Shown: one piece after another, positions 12,394 to 24,814 of the stretch
Layout: the number at the start of each line of letters is the position of its first letter
Position numbering within the stretch: position 1 is the stretch's first letter
Assembly: GCA_025558075.1 (NCBI GenBank)
Contig: JAHLKF010000006.1
Span: 310,001 to 374,000, forward strand
DNA from: Gaertneriomyces semiglobifer
Taxonomy: Eukaryota; Chytridiomycota; Chytridiomycetes; Spizellomycetales; Spizellomycetaceae
Length of the DNA: 64,000 nucleotides
Direction: 5' to 3'
Notes under the pieces: generated by a model
What the model saw: the letters and a program-made list of their open reading frames with translations, nothing else
Database searches by the model: none
Told to the model about the DNA's origin: nothing
Position numbers and translations under genes: made by a program

Positions 12394-13566
12394 GATTGGC
12401 TCTCTTTCCTGCCCGACTACCTCTATCCTCTAGTGTAACTATTCAACTCTATGTAATCTACTGCCGTCCTGTCTCTGCGTGCCTCTTAAATATGCCCCGT
12501 TGGACGTTGTGGTCTGCGTAAAGATGTCCCGTCCTCGCAGCTTTTCAGCACGTCTCGCCTGCGCTCTTTTCCCACTGGCTTCGCGGGTCCGGCGTCCCGA
12601 CGCTGAGGTAAGCTCATTCCGATGGTGTGCGTGACTGTGCAATTAATGAATGTGACTGTGCCGCCATAGCACCTGGGCTCGCAATTTCAAACATTTCATC
12701 TGCTCTGCCGACAAGAAAGTACCATTCTGATCTCGAGATGCTGGATGTGCAGCGTAAGTATATGTGTATATGGATTGCCTGGAGTGCATGGGAGTTTGCA
12801 GTGAGCATGTAGCGACAATGAAGGAACTGTATGGCTCGCCCGTTTGCAGAGAGTGTGTCAGATTGTAGCGACTGTGCTCAAAGTCAACGAAAGGCCAATG
12901 GCTCGTCCGTTTCCTGTCCCTTGATGAACTTGCCAGCCTGCAGTGTAAGTGGGCATAACACAGATGGTATCGATGAACTTGTTGCAGGGTTTTCGAACGA
13001 GCTCCAATCATAGTGTGCTCGTTCACCCAGTGCAGTTAACGGTTCGGATCCACCGCGAATTGAATTCGCAAAGCAACAGGCAAATAGCAGGCTCCTGATC
13101 CCCGAGCGGGCAGTGGATTGCACGAATGCCTTGGTTGAGTGCGGATCGAGTCTGGCCGCGCGACTGAACGTTCATCTCATACAAGGCTCCGTCTCGATAT
13201 CCACGGTGCTCTGATGCTGCCATTTGCGACAGAGTCAATCAAGATCAATGCGTTTGGTTGTTGTCGATGGGTTTGTCGCCCAACATTAACACGGCGTCGC
13301 TCGTCGTTCGTGTCGGGAGAAATGTTGGCCGATGTGTCACGATCGCGTATATAACGCAGCTTCTGGTTTGCAGTTAGCTTTCGCCTCTGCTTCATGCCGG
13401 TAACTGGCAGGCTCTCCCAATCTCGTGAAGTTGGTTTGTAGTGTTGATCAGTAGCGGGAAGCTTTGCACAGAGTACTCACACAATGACGGTGGGGCCAAA
13501 CACGAAGAGTCACCGAGCTGTGGCAGAAACTAACAGAACATCATACAGTTAAGCGTAGGCTCGCGC
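12394..13566. other. Long intergenic region without a supported gene
   Basis: Several short overlapping frames exist on both strands but none shows family motifs, splice structure or a convincing start. A degenerate direct repeat, ATGGCTCGYCCGTTT, occurs at about 12830 and 12898. The right end presumably holds the hydrolase promoter. Confidence 0.4.
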
Positions 13567-14736
13567 ATGGATCCGCTGGTGCCCGAGTCGTTTAATCACA
13601 AGTATGCCTGGATCAACGGCATCCGCTATCATTATGTGGACGAAGGCAGCGGAGAGCTTATCTTCCTATGCCACGGCTTCCCAGACCTGTACTTAATCTC
13701 GTAATCCTTTCCGACTACTGAGTGCATGCTCACCTCTGACATTCACATAGGTGGTATGGCTGGCGCTATGTTATTCCCCACCTTGTGGGGCAAGGATATC
13801 GAGTGATCGCACCTGACATGCGTGGTAAAGACGTTTTTGGTACAACACGGGCTTGACGCTTCGTTATTCACGCGAAGGCACCAGGGTATGGAGAGACCGA
13901 TGCGCCATACGCAAAGTTCGACGACCGTAAGGCGCTGGAACGCTATGGTCTGAAAAACATCTGCCGGGATATGGCGTCTTTGTTGGACCACGTCGCCGGT
14001 GCTGGATCTGCCGCCATCTTTATTGGTGCGTGGACTCACGAACAGCTTCATTGTACTCACACCCACGTTCTCACCTTTGTGTGCTGTAGGGCATGACTGG
14101 GGAGGTATGGCAGTCTGGCGCATGTGTTTGCATCATCCAGAGCGCGTCAAGGCTGTAGGTGCAATATGCACGGCGTTCTCGCCTCCAAACCCATCGTACA
14201 TACCTCCCGAGGATCTCGTGAAAGCTTGGCCTCAATTCAAGTATCAATTATGGTTCATCAAGCCCGAGACGGATGCAGAGTTGGACGACAATGTTGACGT
14301 GGTTTTGCGGAATATTTTTCAAGGCGCGCATGAACAAACGCATCTTTTAGACAAAGGCGCCGTTCATTTGCTCCCGAAAAACACAGGGTTAAGCAAAAAG
14401 CTCAAGCTTTCAGAAAAGGAGTACGCCTATTACGTTCGTCAGTTCCAGCGGCGCTCATTTCACGGTGGTCTGAACTATTACCGAACACGCCGTATCAATT
14501 TTGATGATGAACGAGGTTTGCCAGGCCGAGTTGATCACCCAGCATTGATGGTAGTGGCAACTGCGGATCCCGCCCTTCCTGTAAGCATGGCGCAAAAGAT
14601 GCACAAGTATGTACCCAATGTGGTCACAAAGCAAGTGGAAGCGGGACACTGGGTGCAAATGGAACAGAGTGATGCACTGAACAAGATCTTAGTTGATTGG
14701 CTGCGTGGCATTCGTAACCAGCAGGCAAAGTTGTAA
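13567..14736 (+). CDS. Epoxide-hydrolase-type alpha/beta hydrolase
   Basis: Four exons (13567-13688, 13751-13824, 13885-14025, 14090-14736) give 327 residues. Family motifs are the oxyanion-hole HGFPDLWYGWR, the strand IAPDMRGYGETD, the nucleophile elbow GHDWGGMAVWR with Asp as nucleophile, and the catalytic-base histidine in EAGHWVQMEQ. The cap domain contains paired tyrosines, including KEYAYYVRQF and GGLNYYR, as epoxide hydrolases use to protonate the epoxide. Asp at the nucleophile separates it from serine esterases; a haloalkane dehalogenase is the main alternative. No signal peptide is seen, so it is probably cytosolic or peroxisomal. Confidence 0.92.
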
Positions 14737-14788
14737 TCATGACTATCTCGGATGTATGTACAAAAAACGGTGTAATTTGACTTCTATT

Positions 14789-17700
14789 TCAATCGGAGAA
14801 TTCATCGTCCTCTCCGGCCGCGATGTCCAGTGAGAACGCGGTGACTCCAGATTGGCCCAGCGCTTTTGAACGCTGCTTTACGCGATCAATCTCAGCTTTC
14901 AATTCGCGCACCTAACCAAACTCCGATTAGTCGGTTATGCTAAAGCCAGCGAGGTACTGGTCGTCGTACCTCTTTCGTGGTATCGTCAACGATGGATCGT
15001 TCGTCATCGAACTTTTCGTTTTCTACCGAGCGTAAGCTCGCACTATATAATCAATCTCATCAGCACAACATCAAGGTTGCTCATCCGCGCGATTGTTTGT
15101 ACCGTAAACGCGCTGGGTTACGCGACGTCTCGTTGCGCAGCTTAAATGCATAATCTCGCTCAAGTCGCTCCCGGTCAAGCTGCAATCGGTCTAGGTCTCG
15201 TTCTGAAAGATCGCTGTCAGTGTTGGCCGTTAAGAAAGCTCATGCACCGGGGTACATACGCAAACGTCGTTTTTCCTCTCCCAATTCCATTTCACGCGAG
15301 CTTATCGTTGCCAGTTGTCGAGCCAGCGTCTCCGCTTTCGCTTCGGCACTCTGGCAACGCGATTGCAGCCGAGCGTGCGCTCTCTTTTCTTCCATCAATG
15401 ACGCAAGTAATTCCTTTCGCCGGGTTTCTGCGCTAACCAATTGTGCATTCAAATCGTCCGTGCGTGCGGTGCCGCGCGACACCTGCAATCGTAGCTCTTC
15501 AACTTGGTGCTCGTAATGGGCAGCCGCTTGGGCGGCTTCATGCTTGCTGCCAGCAGAGCATCAGCATGGTGGAGGCTGACGAGTAAACAAGTTATCCATA
15601 CCTCTTGTCGGATACCCTCTTGTGCTCAGAAAGTAGTTGCTGCACGTCCCTACATGTTCGAGAATGCGCCTCTGTAACATTCTCGAGCTTCTGCGACATC
15701 TCTTTGATCTGCCCAAACAGGATACGCAAAACTATCAGTTGGACCGTTTCAAACGCGCAAAGATCTGACGGCCAGGCAACAGACCTGATCTTCGTATCTC
15801 TTGACTGTACTGGTTAGCTCAGCTTCATGCTGAGTATCTGCTTTATGCTTCATATCTCCCAATTTTCTGTGGGCGTGCTCCAGTTCAGACATTCGCGTTA
15901 ACAGCTTGGTGCGATCCTCCTGGGCAAAATATTTTAGTATGTTCTCAAAAGCCTGGCATTATCTCCAACGCTACCAACTTTGGCCTCCTCTAGTTCCCTT
16001 TCTGCACGACGGAGCCTCGTGTAAGCCTCTTGGCTCCGCTCGGCCATCAGTTGTTTATCTTTTTCGAACTGGTTCTCTTCCCGTACTAATCGTTGATGTA
16101 GTGATTCGACCTTATGGAGCGCATCATTCCGCTCTCTTTCCGAAGCTCGCAAACGCGTGTTAAGCTCCTCCAACATCATACTGATGCGATCAGCTTCCTC
16201 CGGCAAATGACGGGTCATTTTCTCCAACTCGGTTTCCGCTGAGCGCTTGTCACGGATGGCTCGATCAGCTTGATTCTGTAAATGCATACACTTGGTCTCC
16301 AGGTTGGTAATTTCCTCATTAAGCTGTCGCGATTCTAACTGAAACTGCATCCGCATGGTGGCCACCTCATTGTCCGCACGCTCTCGGTATTTCTGCGACA
16401 CTTCCATCATTTTCGCATTGATACGTTGTACTTCCGCCTGCGCTTGCTGCTCTCGGATCAAAGATTTGTCCAACTCGAGCCTAGCTTCTTCGGCCTTCTC
16501 GTTTTGTGCGGCCATGTCTTTGTACATGTGGACCTCTTTCTCTTCAAGCTGGGAAATCCTCTTTTCCAGTCCTTGGGATATGCTTAAAAGCTCCGTGTGT
16601 TCCTCTAACAACGTTTGATATTCTGATGTCACATTCGCAAATTTGGATTTGAACTCATCCCTCTCTAATTCTACTGTTTTGAAGTTATCAAAGAGCTCTC
16701 GCTCCCTAGCGGCCAATGCCTGCGTTTCGCGGACGTGGCCTTGATATCTGGTAGTAATTTCTTCCAAAGAGCGCTTCAGCTCCGCAATTTTCGCATGAGC
16801 ATTTTTGTTTTCCACTATGTGTCGTTTCACTTCTGATTGCAGACCATCCTTCTCCAAGCATGTGGCGGTCAAGTCATCCATACACATTTTCAGTTCCCTA
16901 TCAGCCTGAAGCTTACGATCTTGCCATTCGTTGAGTTCCGCATGTAGGCCACGAATCTGTTCTTGCGCCTCTTGCATCTGCTCTTGCGTATCCGCCACTG
17001 CCAAGGAATCAGTATCAACACCCTCGCCCTCATTCCAGACACCAAGCGGTCACCTACAATGGCGTTTCTGGCGCTCCAGCTCATCTTGCAGGCGCTCAAT
17101 TTCTGACTGCAAATCTTTATTCTTCTCTATGAGAACATTGTTTTCGCGGATGAAAATGTTTACGCGCTCGACGTTCTCTTGCCTGTCGCAACCGTATGAG
17201 GTGGTAACGAAGATTACTGCACGCAAACACAAACGCACCATTGTTCGGGAGTCACCTGTGCGAGGCGGGTGTTTGTGGCCTTTGCTGAATCGCATTCCTC
17301 TCGTAGCTTCTGGTTTTCGGACTCCAACTTCTGTAGCCTGTCCTGCAGGTTACGATTGTCACCCTGTACATGCGTTTACTACGTGTGCGCTCAGAGGATT
17401 TGCATGGCACCTCAACATACTTCCAAGTCTTGTATCCTACGCTCACAAGAACGGTGCTGATTTGAGTCCGACTATGAAATGCATGCGTTCTTGGTTGGGT
17501 CACTGAACTGTACGATGATCCGCGAGTGCGTGATGAACTTACTTGGATTACAGGCGCCGAATTAGATAAAAGAGGAGGAGCAATGACTGGTGGGGGCGGG
17601 GGCGGAGATATTGGTCTTTCTCGTACTGGGCTTTGACGTCGCGATGTTGCTCGGCCTGATGAACACGGATTAGATTGGTGACGGTGTCTGAAGTGCATAC

Positions 17701-17913
17701 TATCGTCTGACTGCGCTTACTTCTAGCACTTGCAAACAGATTGCTGAATACGTCAGTGTTGAGATCATCCCGTCTGGACTGGGGTACTTCAAGGTCCCCG
17801 GGCTCTACGAGTCGCGGACTACTATCGGTCTCAACATTGCTCGTCTTCAACACTGTTTCTCGAAGCAGGCGAGCCCGGTCCTCCCTCGTGAGCATCGATC
17901 CCGCCGGAAACAT
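14789..17913 (-). CDS. Long coiled-coil protein, possibly centriolar or ciliary
   Basis: About eleven exons assemble into a protein of roughly 800-850 residues. After a short N-terminus (MFPAGSMLTREDRARLL) comes a Pro-rich linker, then almost continuous heptad repeats rich in Glu, Lys, Gln and Arg, including one long exon at about 15970-17000. The C-terminus is SLDIAAGEDDEFSD. Splices checked by frame include the junctions near 15604, 15680, 15900 and 17000. I recognise no family with confidence. In a flagellated organism, centrosomal proteins such as the CEP135/TSGA10 type are plausible, but so are other scaffolds. The start could also be the methionine at 17964 or 17895. Confidence 0.7.
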
Positions 17914-18373
17914 TGCGTATACGAATTGCACAAGAACCGCCTCCCCCTGAACGCCAGCTTGCACTTCTTAGGTCTCTGAACGCTCTCTTGACAGGATTAT
18001 GGCGCGACGCGTCCCGCAACGTGCTGACTTCAGCACCGACGCCCCCCGCGTCACAGGCCAAGTCCTTTCCACTCGGTTTGCCATCTGTTCGTGAATTCAA
18101 AAGGACTGCAGGACGACGAAATCGGATTTTATAGGCAGCAATGGTTGCATTTCTATGCACTTCGTACCAATAGTAGCATTGGTCTACCTATGTGAATGAA
18201 TGCCTTCTCCTCATCAAGTTTGATTTTCAAGGATTTTGTCAAAGCAAGGAAAGATTGCGCGCGCAGGTTCTTACCGGCCATAGACAACGACTGCCTTCAC
18301 GACTGGCTTCATACATTGTAGACCTACTCTCTCTCCCCTCTCTTTTCGAAGGTTCCTCAACCATTTTTATTTC

Positions 18374-19314
18374 ATGGGGACGCTATTGCCAATCACGGTA
18401 CACACCGGCAGTGCTCTGGTTCAGTTGGCATGTACAATATGGAGCTTGAAAACATTCACAGCCACCAGAACAGCTCGAACGCTGTTGTTAACCGCAGTGG
18501 CGTTACAGCTCTGCGTAGAAAATCTCGTCATCTCTATCGGACGCATTACTGGGAGCCACGACGATTCTCTATTAATATGGCACAACACCGTCCTTGCTGT
18601 GGGCGCTCTTACACAACCGGCACTATTTATCATTGGCTATGAGTTGGCCCACGCGTTACATGGTGGACCCAAGCGATCGCCGTTGAGTCAAGACCAGTTG
18701 GGTAGAGTGGGAACAGTCGTGCTTGCAATGGCTTTTGCCACCTACGGGATGGTCGACGTGTTGACGGGTATAGATGGGGCACATGAAGCTATGCCTGGCG
18801 ACCCACTCGGCGCAGCGCCACTCTCATCGGCGATTGCTGTCAGATTCACCACAACGTTGATGTTATTAGCCGTGGGAGCTTGTTTATCTGCACGGACGTC
18901 ATGGTCGTGGTTGGCGATATTGCAAGCTGTCGTGCTATGCGGTCGAGGTAAGTCTACGTTTTCCTTTGCGCTTCTGCATCTGCTGAACATAGTTGTGTAC
19001 TAGTGATCAGCGTGTTGCGCACTTCATCATTCATAAACTCAGTGTTCGATGCTTTGAGCGTCATTTCCTTGATTCTAGCAGAAGCGCGAGTACGCGAGCA
19101 TCAGGAAGATCCAGAGAGCATGTGGCATGTCAATCATATTCGAGGCATCTCTTGGTATGGTTCCATTGGCGAATTCCCACCGTGGGCAGATTCAAGGTCT
19201 TGCGCAACGGCTAAAGAAAGAGGCAAATGCTCCGGTCATCTTTCTTCACCTGCTACAGTCGAGAACGTACCGAATAGCGTAGAACGAGATGATAGTGACA
19301 GTACGATAGTCTAG
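18374..19314 (+). CDS. Seven-helix integral membrane protein, function unknown
   Basis: Two exons are joined across a GT-AG intron just after LCGR (near 18949), with the acceptor at about 19001. Reading the protein I count seven hydrophobic segments, beginning with ITVHTGSALVQLACTIW and ending near ALSVISLILAEAR. The C-terminal tail is hydrophilic and about 70 residues long. The arrangement resembles a receptor-like or uncharacterised fungal membrane protein, but no conserved motif lets me choose. The preceding gap (17914-18373) holds no other supported gene. Confidence 0.7.
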
Positions 19315-19352
19315 TAATATATTTCTGACCCACTTTCATCCGCTGCACCATT

Positions 19353-20414
19353 TCACCTGCGTTTTCGGAAGCTCGATGGTTTCTTGGACAGTTTCAACGG
19401 CGTGGCATTGAGGTTCTTCCGTCCCATGCTTTTGAAACCTTTTCCCCCGCGAGATGCCTTTGTTACCACACCGCCATTTGAGCGCGACGTTTGCACCTTG
19501 CGCAAGTCGCTTGGCTTCTTCGTTCTCGTGGATTTACGACGTTCCAAGGTGGACATCTCTTCGACAGCCTCATCGTCAGACGAGGAACTAGAGCTACCAT
19601 CCATGTGCGCTCCGTCTGCGCAAAAGACATGTACAAACGCGTTGTCCGACGTGGGGGCCTCTCGAAAAGCAGGGTTTGTCCTCTGCGGCGCATACCCGAG
19701 AGCACCAAAGGTTTCTGCTTCAAACGACGTCCTTTCCGTCATCCGCAGTCCTGCCTTTCTGGCAATCGTTTCAATGTCCCATTGGCGATAGAATGGTGTA
19801 TCCCGTAACGTCACATGAACCTCACCACCTGACTTGATGAGCATGAGCGACTCCTTGAAGAAGCGTCCCAGAAGTTTTTGATTACTGCGTATGTCTTCTT
19901 TCTGACTCCCTCCCATATGTGGGAAGTTGAAAACTACTCTATCAAAGTCGCCGCCCTGGCGCCATTTCTCTAGAGCAGCATTTGAGCTCAGTTGCTGGGC
20001 GTCCACACGGTATAAAATAGTTCCGCCATATGACTTGAATTCACCCAAGGTTGCAGATATAGCTGGATACTTGGCGGTCAGCTCTGACAAGGAGTCCAGT
20101 GCGGTAGCTACAATGGTCGATGCATCTTTGAAGGTGACAGCCAATGCCCTGGCGAAAGTAAAGTCTCCTTCTCCCACTAGCAATATGCGTTGACCCGGTT
20201 GGTAGCGTTGTACCTTGCGCGATGAAGGTTTGGAACTAGTTGATAATGTCAATGCCAGCAGACTTGCCGTAGATAGTCCTCCAAAATTACCGAACGCCTG
20301 AGATGCCTTCGGGACGGTTAACGGAGCATGCGCACGGACTTTCTTGTCGTTGGCCCCTCCTTTCACTGACCCAGTCGCAGCGCTGGAATAAGGTCGTCGT
20401 CCTTTTTTGCCCAT
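19353..20414 (-). CDS. BMT5-like 25S rRNA (uridine-N3) methyltransferase
   Basis: A single exon of 353 residues. The Rossmann methyltransferase core of the Bmt5 / DUF2431 family shows as RILLVGEGDFTFARAL (SAM site), then FDRVVFNFPHMGG, the NQKLLGRFFKESLMLIKSGGEVHV block and, near the end, FGALGYAPQRT. The start is set at MGKKGRRP, which matches the family opening; open frame upstream lacks an ATG. The C-terminal extension is Ser/Lys-rich with an acidic patch, probably nucleolar targeting. In yeast Bmt5 methylates a uridine of 25S rRNA; the exact target here is inferred. Confidence 0.88.
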   Translation of the reverse strand: MGKKGRRPYSSAATGSVKGGANDKKVRAHAPLTVPKASQAFGNFGGLSTASLLALTLSTSSKPSSRKVQRYQPGQRILLVGEGDFTFARALAVTFKDASTIVATALDSLSELTAKYPAISATLGEFKSYGGTILYRVDAQQLSSNAALEKWRQGGDFDRVVFNFPHMGGSQKEDIRSNQKLLGRFFKESLMLIKSGGEVHVTLRDTPFYRQWDIETIARKAGLRMTERTSFEAETFGALGYAPQRTNPAFREAPTSDNAFVHVFCADGAHMDGSSSSSSDDEAVEEMSTLERRKSTRTKKPSDLRKVQTSRSNGGVVTKASRGGKGFKSMGRKNLNATPLKLSKKPSSFRKRR

Positions 20415-21450
20415 TTGCTCTCTAGCTGCCGAGGAATCTTTATCAAGAATTGGCACTTGGAAGAGATTCTAGCACTAAAAACATTCTGTCGTGTTATGTT
20501 GAAATTGTGCCATATCGATAAGCTGAAGTGTTCAACTGGCGAACAGACGTACGAGTTAATGTTAATGACAGGCAAGTTAAGCTCTAGAGCAAATCCAGAC
20601 GAGCTACGGAATATGTAGTGTGTGGGAGTCCACGGAATCAGGACACAGGGAGCTATGGGCTTGATGAACCTCAATCATGTTCGGCCTAATAACTCGGTCC
20701 TAGCTGCTTTTCTCTCTCATCGACCCGATACGATGGGCGCTTGGAACACTGTACGTCCATCTATTCTCCAGGATTAATACCAAAGTACCCGTGTTTGGCC
20801 TGAGAATCTGCGGCACTCATGTTAGGTGGCTTGTAGAGCATTGTTTGGCTTGGAATGAGTCAGCGCAGATTACCTGCTTGAGTCTCGATTCCTCGAGTGT
20901 TGCCGTCGTCGGTGTCAATAAGGTGAGAAATGTCACGTTTCGCCTGTCCGTAGAAGGTTTGAGGTTCGTGAAGACGGAGGTCGGACTCTTTGTGTTTGTC
21001 GGCGCTCTTATGGGGACACGACGATGAGTTATTCATTGGCCTGTGCGGCTCCGTATCCCCGACGCTGCTGCTACCCGCACGAACGGGGTTGCGTTGGAGC
21101 TCGCTTTCAGTGTTATTGTTGTTGTGCTGCATTGTCAGTTTAATATGAAACTGCACACAAACGGCAAGAAGATGGCACGGCTTTGAGCGTTACAGCATGA
21201 TGTCATGCTCCTTGCAACTGCGAAATCGAAAGTTCGCTACCACCATTGCCAACACTATAAGACGACGGCATGGGTAGACCCACTATTCCGATAGCAAACT
21301 TTGGTAGGTAAGCTGTACGAGGAGCAATGGTAAAAACTTCAGTGTAACTCAGAGCCCAGAGCACCTGCCAATGCAGATGCAAGGTTGTCCCTTCAAAAGA
21401 TCATGTCTTCAGGACAGTGACCGATCCTTCGTTCATCATTAGATGAGCCC

Positions 21451-21484
<34 letters not shown>

Positions 21485-21683
21485 CACACTGATGCACCTC
21501 ACACTGGCAGTCGCTCGCTTGCTTGCCCTTCGACCTCAACGCGCGCGCGTAGCCCAACAGCTCCCCTTTATTTCGCATGCGACGACAAGTACAACCATGA
21601 CGAGTTTACCGTCCATGCAATTGGTAGAACAGGGGCCGGTCGCTGTGCATATTACCGTATGGTATGTTACGGAACAACGAACT
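20415..21683. other. Intergenic region at left edge of the accessory island
   Basis: No frame here has recognisable motifs or a consistent start. The right part contains a GA microsatellite. Frames at 20791-21027 (+) and 20860-21156 (-) overlap each other and look fortuitous. Confidence 0.4.
21451..21478. repeat. (AG)n microsatellite
   Basis: About fourteen AG units stand in non-coding sequence. Confidence 0.95.
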
Positions 21684-23330
21684 CTAAAGCAACACTACCC
21701 AAATGCCTGTCATCAATTTGCTACAGAGGTAAAGTAAATACGTCGCAAGTTGACACTGCGGTATCCATTCGTCGCCACTGAAATTTTCGACCGACGGGCA
21801 TCGGTCGTATTTCATCGTAAAGTCCGCCAACGTACCCGAGTCGAGTACCCAATTCTTGACTCCCTCTCCCCTTGGTCGCATTCGCTCCCGGATATTTTTC
21901 AACCAAGTGGTCGTCACGAATGCTTGCCAGTACTTGTGGGTTCGCCTTAAAACGTCGGCCGACAAGTCTTCTGGTAGTAAATCGCTTGCGGGTAGTGATG
22001 ATACAGTGCCCACAACAATAAGAAGAACTCGCGGCAATTCTCATGCGACAGCTGATGGGACATGAATGTGGACAGAGAGATCGACAAGAATAGATTCAAA
22101 TCAGAGCTTTCTGGCGTTGGGAAATACTGCACGTTGTCCTTCAGTGTTGCGGGCACCTCGCTGAATTTATCGAGTCCCTTCCACGCAGCATTCTCATCTT
22201 GTGGGGTCGGTGTTCCTCAGTCACCACCACGTAATTGATGACATAGGTACGGAGCGCTATTAAAGTTTGACCGTTCATCCACACAGGTAACTGTGATCCT
22301 TGGTGGGGATGTGCATAAACCTGCCAGTACGGCACGACGTCGTCCAGGAAGGGTTGCTGTGTTGTGTGCATTTCTTCCTGGGTATTGGAATCAATAGTGT
22401 CTATCCTCGGCCCCGTTGGACCCGTCATCGTCCTCCCGCGCCGCGTTGCTAGCGTCCATCTCGGTCCGCATCCTCTTCGCCGTTTCCGAAGGCGTTTCTG
22501 GCTGTCGGTAACGTTTGCGCAAGTGAGACAGAGGAGCACTGCCTTGGAACTCGAACACCGAATGCTCCGGAGTCTGTAGTGGCAAAGTAGTTTTCGTAGT
22601 AGTTTGCTTCTGAGAGTGATCTCGTAGATGGGCCTTCGTACATATTCAGGAAAAACACCTTCCCCTGTCTTCATTAATGCTCTCACAGCACACGTGGGAA
22701 CCCTCCGGCAGCGTACACCCATTGAAGCCTTTAGGTTGAGCTCCCTGTTGTTTCTTTGCTGCTTGCTTCTTCAAAGCTGAGCGACACTTACGGAACTGGT
22801 CCGAGGATAACTTTTGTGGTTCAGAATATACCGCCAACAGTCGTGCCTGCGCGGTACTGGTGACCACCGCCTCAAACGGGTTCGAAAACAAAGCGTACAC
22901 CTCATGAACGACTACGAGAGGTAGCAGCCACGATGGAACGACCTCCTCCCATTCTTTTCTGGATAAAGGGCGATTTTCAGGCGGCTCATTCTCAATGGTT
23001 TCCGTTTCTGCAATGAGTGGATCAAAATCTTCGCAACCACCTTCAACGTGGGACCAAGCACCCTCAGATGAATCGACGGTCGCTCACCGTGTTCACCCGG
23101 TAGGCAACCGTCTTGCTGCCATACGGACAAACAGAGCAGATGACATGACCAGGTCTCAGCCTGCAACCGTTGTAAGACAAAGGATGGAGGCCCACTCCTT
23201 GCTTCTGAGCTCTGTTGTTAACAGCCACAATCTTGGCCACGAAGCACTTATGGGTACCCTCCCAATCGGGATGTGCCTTTTTAAATCGTACAAAGGCTTC
23301 TTGCGGTAATATTGCCTTGTTCATGTCGAA
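21684..23330 (-). pseudogene. Frame-switching Cys-rich coding block, unrecognised
   Basis: Coding-like sequence runs down the minus strand but changes frame repeatedly. Frame A (from the ATG at 23325) carries QEAFVRFKKAHPDWEG and YNGCRLRPGHVICSVC. A second frame follows near 23085 with ENEPPENRPLSRKEWEEVV, NPFEAVVTSTAQARLL and FNGCTLPEGSHVCC. Further frames give PETPSETAKRMRTEMDASN, TQEEMHTTQQPFLDDVV, WKGLDKFSEVPATLKDNV and, lowest, TTWLKNIRERMRPRGEGVKNW. At the clearest switches I find no usable GT-AG intron, so decay by indels is my preferred reading; a many-intron gene is the alternative. The family is unknown. Confidence 0.4.
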
Positions 23331-24814
23331 CAAGGAATAAGCTCATTAAGCCCAGGAATGCGGCTTGCCCACGCCGGGACCTGTAGTGGGTCAAGGTGGT
23401 TTCTATTCAATGACGAATCCACTTCTGCTTCTTGTGCTGTTGATGAAGTCCGACTGGGAGAAGCAGGCCGCGCTGCCTCTTGTACCAATGGATCCTGAAA
23501 TGGAGAAAGAGAACACTGTTGTTGTATCCCAACCAGTAAAAATGACGGAGCCGGCGTAACAAAGCGGTTCGTTTCTTGTGTCGCTGGAACCGGTAAATCC
23601 GTGTGCTGAGCGGATGGAGTAGGAGTGAATATGACTGTAGTTGATAGAGCTGGCGTTATTGCGGCTGGCGCTGTTGTCGCTGACGATGTTGCCGCCGGAA
23701 CTGTTGCCACTGGAGCAAGACTAGTCGCTTCCTGCGTAAACGAAGCATCTGCAAATAGAGTCTGGGCACCACCAAGCGCATCTTCCCTAGAAGAAGCATC
23801 ACCAGATGGAGTCTGAGTAGAAACTATCACGTCCGGTAGGGATGGAGTCAGAACTGGCGAAGTCGGGGTACAACGAACTGCATGCTCCATAAATGGGGCC
23901 AGCGTTGTTGCAGCCGGAGTAAAAGTAGTTGCATCCATCCTCTTCCGACTACAGTCCCCAACGATTTCGGCAGCTTCAACTGCAGCCAGGTTTTGTGCTC
24001 TCTTTGCGGCGACATGCTGCAAAAGGTCTTTCTTGGATTCTTTGTAGGAAGAAAAGATAGACAAGTGTCTTCCTCCTACCATTTCCCAAAACGTCTGTAA
24101 GACTTCCGGCTCGTTTTGTATCTTATGCGGTGTAAAGTACGTGTTAGACGAAAGTCGGGAGGCGCTAACAAACACAGGGCATATTTGGACGGTTTCGCAA
24201 AAGAGAAAGCCGCGGCGGTGCTGCAACATTCTGCTCGGCACTGCTGATCCAGAACTGGCTTTCTCCCTACTCGGGGCCGTCAATTCAGGCTGGTATCAGC
24301 CCGTCCAGCAATGCGGGATCGGGCACGCCCTAGTCCAGATAACCCTGTGCACAGACCAGCCAAGTGTTCTAAGTACTTGCCTTCATGTCTACACCCTTCG
24401 CGTCAAGTAATGGTGGAGCCTGCAGCGGCGTTTTTTAAATTGCACATCTTCTGTGAATCGACGGGTGGTTGGTGTAGTAAATGGAGGGGAGGTGGCAGTG
24501 GCAGTGGGTAGCGTAGACGGTGTGGGAGGTGAAGAGGTGGATGCAGGTGACAACGAGGGGGGAGAGGAATGTCTTTCCTGAACATGTATTCCATCTACCG
24601 CTACATTTGATTGCATTCCGTCGCTAATACGGGAGAACGACTTCTTTGCTTCGAGCAACTGGGTCCACGTCCGTACTATGCATGACAGACACGAGACGAC
24701 TACTGTCTGATCAGGGTGTTGTCTTCGGCACCATGATGTAGCGGTTTCAGGATGCCGAGATACTAGATATATATATACTGTGAGCGAAAAGAAGTCATCG
24801 TCCATGAGCTCCAT
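23321..24814 (-). CDS. Hypothetical Thr/Pro/Ala-rich protein
   Basis: A three-exon model keeps one frame: 24814-24779, 24706-24395 and 24289-23321, with introns of 72 and 105 nt having GT-AG ends. It starts MELMDDDFFSLT, continues through LEAKKSFSRISDGMQSNV and a Ser/Pro/Thr-rich stretch, then a hydrophilic helix (EVLQTFWEMVGG, SYKESKKDLLQHVAAKRAQ), then a long low-complexity Thr/Pro/Ala tail, ending NELIPCST. I recognise no domain. Its stop codon overlaps the ATG of the next block as ATGA in another frame, so the two may originally have been one gene. Confidence 0.4.

Noticed and set aside
12643..13026. Minus-strand frame of 127 codons
   Set aside because: No family pattern, no coherent start, and overlapping frames of similar length on both strands.
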